A stretch of 64,000 nucleotides of DNA from Paramecium pentaurelia (GCA_905183005.1 CAJJDO010000018.1:379210-443209); one strand, 5' to 3'. Positions 49,019 through 61,410 are shown, numbered from the stretch's first letter. Numbers and translations are program-made. The notes: generated by a model not told the origin, from the sequence alone.

Positions 49019-52000
49019 TCAACACATATGTGAAGGTGCTTATTCTATATATTTTGATTTGAATTTGTAAGTCTCCTTAATTGCCTATTAAAATTATTCC
49101 TAATTTAAAATTAAATCTGATGTTTTCTATGCAAAAGTGTCCTATTCTCTTAAAACTTCCATTGGAATTTATGCTCCTTCTTTAAAAAGTTACAAAGACA
49201 ATTTGGAATTTCTAGCCTTAAAGAAAATCAAAAAATATTTCATTAGATCAGATTTTGATATCTTTTCCAAAGCTAAAATTGTACATTCTCTTTAAGTAAA
49301 GTAATAAGATCCATCTCTGATTGAACTCCAAACTATTTCAGCTTATTATTCTAATGTATTAGGAACTTGTTGTAATTATTTTTAGATTGCATATTTGATG
49401 CTAATAATAAATATAAATTATAAATACCCATCAAAATCTTTATCAGGAAGTCTATTCAAAAATGATTCAAAATAGCCCAATGACTCTTCAATATAAAAGT
49501 CTATTTCTTCAGGATCATAAGAATTACTTTAAACTATTATAACAATTGAATCAATATGATTAACTTATATTAATGAAACATCGACTGCAAATCCTAATTA
49601 CAATTAATTAAATAGATAATCTTCAATATGAAATTTCATCAGTCTTTGTAAAAGTCTCATATATACATATTATACCAAACTAGGATCAGATCCTTAATAA
49701 AGATTAAGAGTGACAATGCTCTCAGATTTTAATTTAGCCAATCTATATGTAATAGCCCTTTTTGATAATTTAAAAGTTTCTTCAGTAAAAAATGATTTAC
49801 TTTTACTCTATCCTTTTGGAATAATTGATTCAAATAATGATTTTGAAGAATCAACATCAATATTTCCATAAAGTAAGATATCAAATCTTTGATTATCCCA
49901 TAATTTCTTTAAAGTTTCTTATATTTTCTCAAATTTGACATCATATTTATGTTATTAAAATTCTTGTGAATTAGTTAGAATTTATTTAGCATAAAACAAA
50001 GCTTTTTCTATAGTTGTAGTATTCTTCTCCCAATATCTATCTTAATATTCTAAATTCTCTATATACCATTAAAAATCTTCCTTATTAATTGTGAAAGCTT
50101 CTTAATAATTTTTCATCACTTATTTAGCAATTTCTTCTATTTATTAAGTAAAACATTATACAATAATTTCAATTTATCCAACACCAATATCTATTTAAAT
50201 TGAAGCAACATTAAAACCTTTTGGAATCTTAAAATTCAACTTAACAATTTCTTTTGCTATAAAGTTTTCACCTAAACTTTCAAAATCTAAAAATCTAGCT
50301 AAAACTCTAAATTAAACTTTTGGAACACCATTTATTGTATCTTAAATATGCCATAAATTTCCTGCTTAAGTAGTTATCAATAATTCAGGATATTTAAAAT
50401 TTTTCTTTTTTTTCTTTATAATTTAATTATCAGGAGATTAAGGTAATAATTCAAATATAGTTGGAATATGAGAGTCATCTACTATTTTAAGTGATGTATC
50501 CTTGATATTTAAAAGTTTTTGAACAGTATTTGCTGTAATTCCAGCTTCAAAAGAATGTAATCCAAAGAGTTAATGATAAGAAAAATTCTCAATTTCAGGT
50601 ATTGAATATCCTTTATCAATATCATAATCTTATTCTGTTTAGATGACATCATCTGGTTCAACTATGAATTCTTCTTCTTCAGATAAATCAATAGGATGAT
50701 CTCTATCAATAATTAGATCATTAATTTCATCTTCATAAACTCTATATCTTTTTTTGACTTTGCCTTTGAATATTTTCTTCTTTTCTTCTATACAATGAGA
50801 TTATTAGGCAAAAGAATTACCAAATTTCATAAATCCCATATCAACTTAATAGGAATCATAAAAATTGTCTAACAATATGATTGTCATATTTTATGGTTCC
50901 ATCTATTGTAATACATGAGAAATAGCTGCCTTATCATATTTCTTAAGTAATTTATTTTGTAAAATATCCTTTGAAAAATATTATTTTAGATTAGATGATA
51001 ATTATATGATATTCTCAATATCATAATTAGAATATTAAAAATTAATTTCTTATGTCAAAAGAAGATGATCCCAATATTATTCTAAATTATCTTATTGTTT
51101 TAAGTAATTGATTCTTTTATATAAGGAATTGAGAATTTCATCAATTTTAGTTTATTTAGGTAAATGAAGAAATATTTTAAAAATTGCAAATTCTTTAGGT
51201 ATTTCTTTTAATGTATAATAACATTTAAAAGCTAATTTTTTTTCAAACATTTCATCACAAAAGTTTTTTTCAAATTGTTTCATTAACATTAAAATCACAA
51301 ATTCCAATGATTTTGTTAAATGATTATTCTCAATATCAAAATCAAATTCAATTCTCAACTCTTTAACTTTACTTTGAATATAAAAAAATCTTTAATTCTT
51401 TAAAGGCAATCCAAATTATTTATATGTAATTTTTTATAATTATTTATCTACACATCCATTAAAATATTCAAATAATAATTCTGTAACTCTTTTTTTTAAT
51501 TCTTCATTAGTATAAATAACAATAGATAATCTATTAGCTGAATATTTAGAACGATAAAATTTCTTAGCTTCTATATATGGATTCTTTCCTTCATTTTCAG
51601 GGATTTCAAATAAAGTTTTTAAATTCCCTGTATAAAATTAACTATATGGATGTCTGCTTTTGGAAATTAATTATTATGAATAATCAAATAATTCCATACT
51701 CTTCCATTGAGCATGAAGATTCTATAATACTCTATCCATTTATTATTTAGTAAATAGTGGATCAATGAATAATCTAGAAATAACATCCAAAAGTGCAAAA
51801 AACGCATCATTTTAAACTTATGCATAATAAATACTTTCATGTTCATTAATAATTCTCATTTATTTTCCTGCATTTAACATGATAATCTTTCTCAATAAAT
51901 CAGCTTATGGATATTTTTAAGAAGTTTATAATAATTATTAGATGTAATTACTCATTCCTTAAAAATCTTTTGGATCATTCATATAACCAGTTTCTTCTTT

Positions 52001-52222
52001 CAATGCAACAGCACTAAGTTCAGTTCTATTAGATGTTATAATCATAACATGAATTTAATTTGGTAATGTAAATATTTTATAATTTCTATGATCACATTAC
52101 GCTTTGCTTACTTAAGGATAAATATTTTATCTACTATATTGTTGATTAACAACAAATAACCCAATTCCAGTAGATATAGAGAGTGCTGCTACTGAAAGTA
52201 AATAAAATACTACAGGATGCAT
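49019..52222 (-). CDS. M16 (insulinase/nardilysin) family protein lacking the zinc site
   Basis: ATG 52222 to TGA 49019-49021 with introns 52111-52134 (24 nt) and 49401-49427 (27 nt) gives exactly 1,050 residues, the length of insulin-degrading enzyme. After a hydrophobic N-terminal helix that could be a signal anchor comes the M16 opening (NYKIFTLPNQIHVMIITS). Further M16 landmarks are YYAQVQNDAFFALLDVISRL, NPYIEAKKFYRSKYSANRLS, NLWHIQDTINGVPK and, near the end, QVPNTLEQQAEIVWSSIRD. At the position of the inverted zinc motif HxxEH the sequence is MSNYIQQLL, so both His and the Glu are replaced (residues about 83-91). It is therefore probably not a protease, like the inactive subunits of mitochondrial processing peptidase. 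Confidence 0.88.
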
Positions 52223-52274
52223 TATCTATTTATATGTTTAAAATAATAATGAAATTAATATTAGAAATTATTTA

Positions 52275-55200
52275 TCATATAATTGTAAACTATAATTCCT
52301 CAAAAGCTTTCTTGTGGCTTTCTAATTTTATATGTTAACTGTAAGCTTATTCATTACCTTCAAAATATCCTTTTTCATCATATCTTTACTCTTCATAACA
52401 ACATTTGCATGTAAACTTTAAATTTTGCAATTTTCTTTATTAAACAGCCTTAAAATTAATATAATTTAAATACCTAATTTTCTTTCTTTTTAATCTCATC
52501 AATAGTCAATTTTCTAAATATAAATTTCTCTTCTTCCATACTAGTATAAACTAATTTCAATTTTTAATCTATTATATAAAATTTTTAAATATCTCCTATC
52601 TATACTATTTCTTTAAATTACTTAATTTTAGGATAAAAACCAATAATATGTTTACCAGAATTACAGGTTATAAAAACATAATTAATAGGCTCAAAAATTA
52701 ATTTGAGTTTTTCAAAAATGCTTTATATTCTTTAATCTGAAAGAAACTCTTTAATTTAATCAACTTTCATTGATATATTGAAATAATCACCAAATGAACT
52801 TACATCCAAAATCATAACCATTCTCTTAGCCCATTCTAAAGATTCATTATCTAATTATTTTCTAATATCAGGATCTTCTGATATATATGATAATCCAATA
52901 GTTCTACCAACAGTCATATAATCATTACATTCCAAACAACAAATTTGAGTGGTATTACCCATTCTTAAAAAGAAATTCTATTTCTTTATAGTATTAACTA
53001 TATTTTATTTCCATGTCTAATATAATTATTGTATTTGAACATATATTTTAATACCTTCATTATCAAATTATTTAGGTATTTCAGAATCATAATCTGTTCT
53101 TATAATTTATATAGGATTCATATAATCTAAACTATCAGCCTTTTATTCTTCTAATTCAAAATGTTAAATTCTCTTTCTTTTTTATTTATTTTCACTTGAT
53201 TCTTAAAATGATAGAATTTCATCTTTTAATTCAATATCAAATAATTATTTCCATCTTTCATCTGAAGTATATAATATCTTTTATCTTACTTTATCTAATT
53301 ATCTTATTTTTTACCATATTCCACTATCTGTATAATTCTATTCTAATATTTATAATTTTATTTATTATCTTATTGAATTAATTGTTTATAAATCATCTTC
53401 TGTAATAAAATAATCAAATTAATAGTCTCTGTCATCAACTTTAGCTTTTATAAAATGAGTTTTTGTATTATTATGATATAATTTCACCTATACTCCAAAT
53501 AGCATAGCCAATATTTATGACCATAACAAATATTTGTTCTAATCTATTGAAATAACTTGTCTTGTTGAATTTCTTTTATTTGAATCTTTCTCTTAAACTT
53601 CATAAGCAACTAACATCTTATTTTAATCCAATGAAATAAAATTTATACTATCAGGATCACAATTAATTTCTTTATGTTAATGAATCAATCTACAATAACA
53701 TCCATAAAATATCAAAGATTAAGTTATTTCTATGAAATTAATAATATCCACTTAGTTACTCATTGTAAATGATTCCCAATTTATCTTTTATGGTTATTTT
53801 CTACTTTATTATCTTTTCATTAATTCACATTCATGCATAAGCCTTTTTAAAACATATTTCAATTTTTATAATTCCACTTCTTTAAATTCTATTATTATAG
53901 TATTATTTAAAAGTATAACACTTTTAACCCAATTTTTATTAAATTTTGATTTTGCTTTTATTTCTGTTAACAATTATAAATCTGATCTAAAATGGAATCT
54001 TGGCAATCCTTATCTACCTTAAGCTTATTCATCATGATATGCTAATATATCCTTTAATTAATCTTCTTTTCTTTTTTAACTTCTATCTATTTAATGAAAA
54101 TCACAAAATTATTCCATTAGCATTGCAATCTTCTCTTTTATCATCTCTTTATTTTAAATATTAACTCCATCAAATTTAATATTATCACTCTCTAACATTA
54201 TTGTACGATTATAATCAAATCCTTAATCTTTCAAATACTTAATCTTTTTATCAAATCTTTCATCTTTTTATAATCTAAAAGTATTTTATTTAAAAGCAGC
54301 ACAAAAAGCACTCTTAATTTTAAGTTAATTTTCTGGATTATTCAAATCAAGTGGTTCATTTTTAAATTATTGATCTAATCTCATAAATAATTCATATTTC
54401 ACATTTAATATTTCTCTCATATTCTTAGGATCTATTGATCTCTATTCACAATATAATCTTTCTAAAGGTACAATATTTTTATTTGTAAATCTTTTTAATT
54501 CCCTCCTTAATTCATGTTGAGTAATTGTAGACTTAAGAATATTAAAAAACTTAATTTCCCATTCTTAATAGACTCTTAATTATATTAGTAAATCATCTTC
54601 ATTACCTTTATCATAGAGATATAAAGAATTGAAGAATAACCTTTATGATCTCATAAAATGATGTAAAAAGTAATTTTTTCTTTAACTTAAAATGGCTGCT
54701 ATTGTGACACCTTCATAAGCACATCCAATTATATTACAATACATAATGAATCTAGTTAAAAAGATATCAATTGGCATATCACTCATCATTTATCCCAATC
54801 TTGTTATATGGATAGTGGAATTTTGAACATTTGGGTAAGATAGAGCTCCTAACATTTAAAGATTCTAAATAGCATTTTCAATTTATTTAGTACTTGGAGG
54901 ATCAATAGCAGTTTTTAGAGTACGACTTGGATCATTGAAAACCTACTTTAAATCAACAACAGCATTAAGTTCTAATTTTTCAGTTTTATTTTCATTATCC
55001 AAAGATAGTTGATATAATTTTTTTAGTCTTAATATTATGATTTCTAAGGGACATCTTAACATTTCACAAACAGAATATTAAGTCATTTTTTACTTAAAAA
55101 TACTTTAAGGTATCAAACGAAAACATGTTCCTGGAAATAAACGTCCAGTTCTTCCCTTTCTTTAATCAGCAGATGCTTTAGAACAGTATTATAGTGCTAA

Positions 55201-56721
55201 TTTTTCAGTTAAATTTTTAGGATTGTAAATAATTTCTTTAGTTAAGCAAAAATCAATAACAAATTTACAATCAGGAACAGTAATACTACTTTCAGCTACA
55301 TTAGTACTTAATATTAATCTTCTTTTTCTTTTTTGAATATCATCAAAATCTTTAGGAATAGTGACAGTACTATGTAATATAATAATAATAAATCTATCTT
55401 CTCCAAATTTTTAATAGATTTCTTCTCTAATATCCATGATTTCTTAGTATCCAGGAAGGAAAATCAAGACAGCACCAGCTCCTTGCATACCTTGAGTATC
55501 TTTAATTTTATTAGAGTCTAAGAATTCTAGTATTTATAACATGGCTTAGACACTATCTTATTGAATTTTTGGAGAATCTTAAAAATATAATGATGTTTGA
55601 AATCTTAAAGGTTAATGAGGTTCTACTTTTGCAGTGTCTGCATCATTAAAATATGAATGTATTTCTTCCAAATAATAAGTTTCAATAGGATATTTTTAAG
55701 ACATAGGAACTTTAATAATAGGTGCAGTTTGATCATCATCTCCATCCAAGAAATGTTGTCCTATTTCTCTTAATTCATTCTACTTTTATTCTAATTCTCT
55801 TTATTCTTAAGTTAATTTAACCTATCTTTCCATATCTTTCCAAGCTTAACCCCATGATGTAGCAATATCATGATCCTCTTCACCTTCAAATTTAATAGCA
55901 ATTTCAACATCATTTTCTTATGTCATATCTACATACTTATATTTTCTATCTACTCTTTATATATATGATAAATCATCAACTAAATTAATTGATTTTTTTG
56001 AAAAATAATTTGCAAATTTATCACTACAAATAGTTGCAGACATTAAAATCAATTTAGTATCTTTGAAATGTTTCAATAGATTTTTGATAATGATTAGACA
56101 AAAATCTATATCAATGTCTCTTTCATGAACTTCATCCATAATAATATGAGTATAATCTCTAAAGACTCCTTCTCTATCATGCACTAATTTTTATAGAAAT
56201 ATTCCTGTTGTTACAAATTAAATCTAAGTTTATTTTGAACTTATTTATGAATCCATTCCAACTTAATATCCAACAAGTGTGCCTAATTGACAATCTAATT
56301 CTATTGCCACTCTTTTGGCTAATGATTTAGCTGCTAATCTTCTTGGTTATGTACATAAGATATTAACTGTTCTTGGAGTTTCAAATTCTGTATTAGTATG
56401 ATGTCTCAATATCATTTATGGTACTTAAGTTGATTTACCACAACCTGTACCTCCTGTAATTACAATCACTTAATTATTCTACATTTCCTCTAGTATTTTA
56501 TGACTAACATTATAGATAGGTAAAGCTTTTCTTTCTCTTTCTGTTAATGGCTTTATTGTTCTTTTTCGTAAATGAGATATTTATTGTATTTAAATCTCTT
56601 ATTATTATTATTACAATGGAATGTAATCCCCAAGATTATCATTTTAAATTCTCACTTTTTTCTGTATATTATCTTCAACTTAAGATTCCTTTTTTACTGA
56701 AATTTCTTCTTCCATTAACAT
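52275..56721 (-). CDS. DEVH-box (DEAH family) RNA helicase
   Basis: ATG 56721 to TGA 52275-52277 with one 25-nt intron (52449-52473) gives exactly 1,473 residues. All DEAH/RHA helicase motifs are present: GGTGCGKST (about residue 92), TQPRRLAAKS, MDEVHERD (about 194), LMSATI (about 227), VLIFLPGYQEI, STNVAESSITVP and QRKGRTGR (about 520). A winged-helix/HA2 region follows (ITRLGQMMSDMPIDIFLTR). The last 700 residues are less conserved and end in a zinc-binding-like CKCC segment. The DEVH form occurs in DHX29, DHX57, YTHDC2 and TDRD9/Spindle-E, and ciliates use a DExH helicase (Ema1) in the scnRNA pathway. Which subfamily this is cannot be settled by eye. It is tandem with the M16-like gene, 52 bases apart. 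Confidence 0.92.
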
Positions 56722-56819
56722 GTATTATTATTTTTTAAAATGCTTTTTTTTGCTTCAAAATAGGCATGAAATATTTATATTATACTTAAATATTTAGTAA
56801 TAAAATATTTAAAAATAAT

Positions 56820-58200
56820 TCAATTCTCAAATATATGAATAGCTGAATAAGATTTATTATTTCCATCTTTAAATTTTGCATCCAAATCTTCCAACTTCAA
56901 ATACTTCTCTTCTAAAGTCTGTTAATTTTCCATATTTTCTTCAATATCATCAAAATCAATAGTTTCAATCTACTTCAACACTTCAATATGAGGTTGACTA
57001 GCAATAATCTTTTAAGGACCAGTTTTAGCTTAAAATGAAATAGCTTCCTAAAAGGAAGGCACATACTTCACCGCATTAGAAGATTAAGAACCTAAAAATC
57101 ATTTATTAATACCCATATATGATTATTTCTTTGAATTTTGTCTTTACTATTAATCTCCTAATCCATTTGGTACAACTAAAAAAGAACTTTGTTATTTGTT
57201 TTCACCAATTTTATCTGATTATTATTATGATTATTTTTCAGTCCATTCAAATTAATTATCATAAGTATTAATTTCTGAACATTTTCTCATTATTTTTTTC
57301 AGTAATTCATAATCTGGTTGATCTTCATATTTTAATCCCTTTAAATAACTAAATGATATTTAACAATATTTACTTTAAATATTCAGCAAATGGTTAAGGT
57401 AATTCTTTACACAAAGTTTAAATAGAAGTAGCTATTTTAACTTCTCCGACAGCAATAGTCCTGTCCTTGTCACCAATATTCTATAAGTTTTACCAAGGCA
57501 GTTTTCCTCAATCAGTTAATTTCTTTACCCAAGAATCAAATAAATTATTACGTACATCAAGGATTCTAGATCATCCTTCCTTCCTATCTCAAATCCTTTA
57601 TGAGCTGCAACGGAAGCATATCTAGCTGTACCTATAAAAGATTTCTTGTCTTTGAATGGTCTATGATATAACAACTAATTAGATTTACATATGCTTTCCT
57701 TTATCAAATATTTGTTTTGAAACTCCAAAATCCACTAAAAATGCCTATGATGTATTAATTTTTCCCATCATAATATTTTCAGGTTTAAGATCTCTATGAA
57801 CTATTCCCCTTTAATGTACACAATTAAATATTGTAATCAATTATTCCAACAACTATAATCCGCTCTTAAGTGATAATTATTTATATGTTTTTCCATAATA
57901 ACCTAAGTCTTTTCCAAGTATTTCAATAACCATCACATTATAACATTACTCTCGACCAAACCAAAACAATTTTGTTATACCATTTATTCCTTATAATTTT
58001 GTTAGCAAATAAACTTCTCTATCTAATGTCTCCTATTAACCTTTTTCTAATTTCACAGCAACTTCTTCTCTTGTCACCTTATGAATTGCCAAATACACAA
58101 CACCAAATGACCCAGAACTCAATTATTCTTTGACTATGTATTTGTTATCAAATATTTTTGGTTCTAAATAACTACTTGGTAATTTTGGTTATTTTTTCAT
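56820..58200 (-). CDS. CK1-type protein kinase with an unexplained one-base frame discrepancy
   Basis: ATG 58200 to TGA 56820-56822. Introns at 57661-57688, 57349-57373 and 57092-57112 (28, 25 and 21 nt) are clear. The kinase shows LSSGSFGVVYLA, VAVKLEK with the catalytic Lys, GIVHRDLKPENIMM, VDFGVS and the CK1-specific IGTARYASVAAHKG and DDLESLMYV, followed by KLPWQNLQN and LNYLKGLKYEDQPDY. The C-terminal 130 residues are Gln/Ser-rich. Between DDLESLMYVIIYLILG and KLPWQ the obvious intron (57507-57528) is 22 nt, one base short of what the frame needs, so the gene as given is frame-shifted there. That may be a sequence error, a non-canonical splice or a real mutation. CK1 kinases phosphorylate Ser/Thr in signalling and trafficking. 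Confidence 0.82.
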
Positions 58201-58211
58201 TAATAATTTTT

Positions 58212-58771
58212 ATGCATTAAGGATCATTCATCTCCAATACTCCAATTGTTTAATTAGATGATTTTAGAAAAGAAGTCAGAGGAAAAATGAATCATATGAT
58301 TGATTAGCCTAAACAAGTTTATACTAAATCATCTAATCTTTAACAATTATTAAGACATAGCATATCTCCTAAACAACCTAAAAATCATGAACTCAATAAA
58401 TCCCAAGACTCTTGCAATTAATATAATCAAATAACTAGTAGATTATCCTTTCAAAGATCCAGTCTAGATTTAGGAAAACCAACATAAAAGTATATTCATA
58501 ATTATATCATATATATAGTATTCTGTATCCAAAAATATAATTATAAGACATACTACCTTTAAATAAAATTCTAGAATTGTAAAGGGCTATTAACAATTAT
58601 AATCATCCTACAAATAATAAGTATTTATTTTTCAAAGATTTAGTTATTTTATCGAACTTAAAAAACTTGCTAAAATTGTATTAAGGGAAACTTAAGGATG
58701 ATTTATATATATTCAAAATAATTACTTTAAATTTTCTTCATCTTTTTTTATTAATTTTAACAGTAAAATGA
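58212..58771 (+). CDS. Unknown protein of about 176 residues
   Basis: ATG 58212 with a 29-nt intron at 58490-58518 leads to TGA 58769-58771 and exactly 177 codons. The first exon is basic and Ser/Gln-rich; the second contains an ordered helical stretch (ILPLNKILELQRAINNYN and LVILSNLKNLLKLYQGKL). The last 25 residues are oddly hydrophobic, and the stop overlaps the next ATG, so the true 3' end is doubtful. An internal start at 58287 would leave more room for the promoter shared with the divergent CK1 gene, whose ATG is only 11 bases away. No family is recognised. Confidence 0.55.
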
Positions 58772-59606
58772 ATATTAATCAAAATTTACAAATTTCTCCA
58801 TTTCAAAATTCAAATCATTATCCATCTAGAATGTAGGCATTTTATATATCTAGAACTATCATTGATTAGATCTCTCCCATTAAAGATATTATACCCCAAT
58901 ATCCAAATAGACCTAGTCAAAATTACACAAGAAATAGTGCTAGAGAAAAACCTTAATTGATTACAACCAAATCACAAACTTCTATTAAATGTGAAACTAA
59001 CAAAATTAAAAAAAAATAACTCTTCATAGAAGAAGAACAAGAACCTCCTAATAATATTGCTTAAGCTATAAATCTTTTAGATTCATTAAAACTCAAATAT
59101 GATAATGTTCTTGAATCAAAAATTGAAACTATTATTAGTATTCTTAGAGCATAAGTCTTTGATAAAGAAAATTGTCATCCTGATTAAGAATTAATATAGT
59201 CAATAACCTCTTTATAATTAACAAATAAAAAGCTTTAAAATGAATTACAATTCAAAAAAAATTAAATATCTGAGTTAGAATTTACTATAAATAAATTAAA
59301 TATTTAGATTAAATAACTATAATAAACAAATCATAATTTAAATAATGATAATTAAAAACTCTTATAATAATTAAAGTAAAAAGAATAAAAATAAGCAAAC
59401 ATTTCTATATTATAAACACAAGAGAATTTAAAAAATTTAGAGATTGCTTCTCAATTTCAATAAGATTAATAAATTTATTATTAAAATACAGGGTAAATTG
59501 CCAAATAGATATTCGAATAAACAAGTAATATTTTATTATTATAGTTTAGTTATACCATATTCAAGAAAAGATATAGAATAATAATAATAATAATCAATAA
59601 AAGTGA
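58768..59606 (+). CDS. Coiled-coil protein, 272 residues
   Basis: ATG 58768 to TGA 59604-59606 with one 20-nt intron (59525-59544) gives exactly 273 codons. The first 95 residues are Pro/Ser/Asn-rich and disordered. From about residue 105 to the end the protein is strongly heptad-like with very high Gln content (LQLTNKKLQNELQFKKNQIS and LNIQIKQLQQTNHNLNND), a long coiled coil. Without the intron the product would end in a hydrophobic, Ile-run sequence, so the splice is favoured. No family is recognised. It is convergent with the LZIC gene. Confidence 0.7.
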
Positions 59607-59752
59607 ATGATAATAAACAATAAAAAAAATAAATTAATATTGTAGTTTAAAGTAATAAATATTTGGAAATCAAACACTAAAACACAAATAAATTAAATGA
59701 AAAATAATAAATCTCAATTTGAAATTTTTGTTATTTAAAAATGACATATATA

Positions 59753-60349
59753 TCATTTCATATTATTAGCAGCTAATTATTATTCTGCTGATTTTAATAA
59801 TGTTTTTCCTTAAACATTATCTTATTTAATTACAAAATTATCTTTTCCTGTGTTAGAATTTATAAAATTAATTTCTTATTAAGTAAACTAATATAATTAA
59901 TTCATAATTTACAGGTATTCCAATATCTTACAATTAATTTAAACAATTTAGAGTTTCTTTCACATATTATGCTTAATTTATTCTTTGAAGTATATAGTCT
60001 TAATCTAATTTTTTTATTTTTTCCCTTATTTAGTTACCTTATGATGACGACATAAGATGCTTAATTTCTTCAGCATTAAATGAATTCTTAATTGCAGCTC
60101 TTAATTATTCTTACTATTATTATATTGCATTTTTGAGTGTTAAATCACCTTATTCTATTTCTTATAATTTAGTTTAAAATATCTCTAATTCTTATAATGT
60201 GTCATTTTTCATTTATCTATAATTTTATATGAGTAAGTATACTTATATTCTTCTGGATCTAATTCATTTTTATATTCTTCTAAATCTTTAAGTTATTCAA
60301 GTAATCTTTTTAATTGTTATTCAATATTTTCTAATATCTTTTTATCCAT
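59753..60349 (-). CDS. LZIC-like protein (leucine zipper and ICAT homology)
   Basis: ATG 60349 to TGA 59753-59755 with introns 60217-60242 (26 nt) and 59888-59912 (25 nt) gives exactly 181 residues; vertebrate LZIC has about 190. The order of features matches LZIC throughout: an N-terminal zipper (ENIEQQLKRLLEQLKDLEEY), DPEEYKQMKNDTLQEL, a central segment around LRAAIKNSFNAEEIKHLM, IREKIKKLDQDYILQRI, and the ICAT-like end with LNQLQDIGIPFTQQEINFIN. Both splices restore homology. LZIC is widespread, yet its role is poorly known; despite the ICAT similarity it is not thought to bind beta-catenin. It is tandem with the chromodomain gene, 47 bases downstream. Confidence 0.85.
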
Positions 60350-60396
60350 TTTTTTAAAAGAATATTAATCTTAAATATATAATTTTAATTTATAAT

Positions 60397-61410
60397 TCAT
60401 TTTTAAGGTTCTAAAGAAATAGATCTCTATTCCAATTATTGATCATTTAATTAATTTTCATCAGGATCTACCAATTCTCCTATTTCCCTTTCATCAATTG
60501 ATTGCTATTATTATTAAATTTCCTATTATGAATTTGAATCTAATTATTATTAATGAATTTCATAAGACTCTTAAATTATTATTGTATTTTTCTTTTCGCT
60601 AACTTATTAAGGACATTAATTTTTATCTAATGATTCTGTCTGTTAATTTACAATAATTTTTTTAGTATCAGATTGGGTAAAGTTAATTATTGTATTTTTA
60701 TTTAGTTATAAAACTTAAGGAGAGTCTTATTATTTCTATTCTTCAATAACCACATAATTATGTTATTTGTTAGAATCTGTATATTTTGGATTACGAAGTA
60801 ATATTCTCTTAATCAATTAAGCTCTTTCTACATTATCTTTTCCAGGAGCATAGAATTTAATATCTGTATTATTTTCATGACCTACTATGCAATTTTCTAA
60901 GAAATTCATAAATAGTAATGGAGCTGCCAATTTGAATTAATCATATTAGTAGAAATCTGAAATAGGTACTACTCCATCTGCTCTTGGTTTCCATTTAACT
61001 TCAAATACACAATCTTCATTTGTTAACATTAAATGAACACTATCTATTTCATCACATTTTTAAGGATAAGAACAACAAAATTTTTATGCCATTTCTTTTT
61101 ATTTATTTAAGAGAAGTTCTTCAGAATAGCTAGGATGTTTGAGACTTTATTGTACTTATTATAATACAGGTAATTATGAGGCTGTATTTTTAAGATTTTT
61201 TTATTTTTACTCTTAAAAAGATTGTTAATTTTAAAGGAATTCTTCCAAAATTGAACGTCGAACATTTTCTTCATATTCCCATGTAGTTTATTCAGACCCT
61301 TTCCATTTCATTAAATACTATGATTGATTATTTAGAATTCTTTTTTTGAGAATCCTTTCTGGAGATCGAGGAGTTATCAATTAATAATCCTATTATTTAG
61401 TGGGACGCAT
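60397..61410 (-). CDS. Chromodomain protein, HP1/Pdd-like
   Basis: One exon from ATG 61410 to TGA 60397-60399 encodes 337 residues. A chromodomain lies near the N-terminus (about residues 14-55: SPERILKKRI, YLMKWKGSEQTTWEYEENV). A second, shadow-like unit follows at about 125-175 (CVFEVKWKPRADGVVPISDF, then LLFMNFLENCIV). The rest is Gln/Asn-rich, with QQQQQ runs encoded largely by TAA. Chromodomains of HP1 and of the ciliate DNA-elimination proteins Pdd1/Pdd3 bind methylated histone H3. Of the three cage aromatics only the Trp of KWKG is clear: the usual aromatic after KWKG is Ser, and the upstream Tyr is not obvious, so methyl-lysine binding is uncertain. The two-unit layout is HP1-like. 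Confidence 0.85.

Noticed and set aside
48966..49570. A plus-strand frame from ATG 48966 that reads like a protein for about 200 codons.
   Set aside because: The opposite strand carries the C-terminal part of the M16-family protein with clear family motifs, so the plus-strand frame is its antisense shadow.
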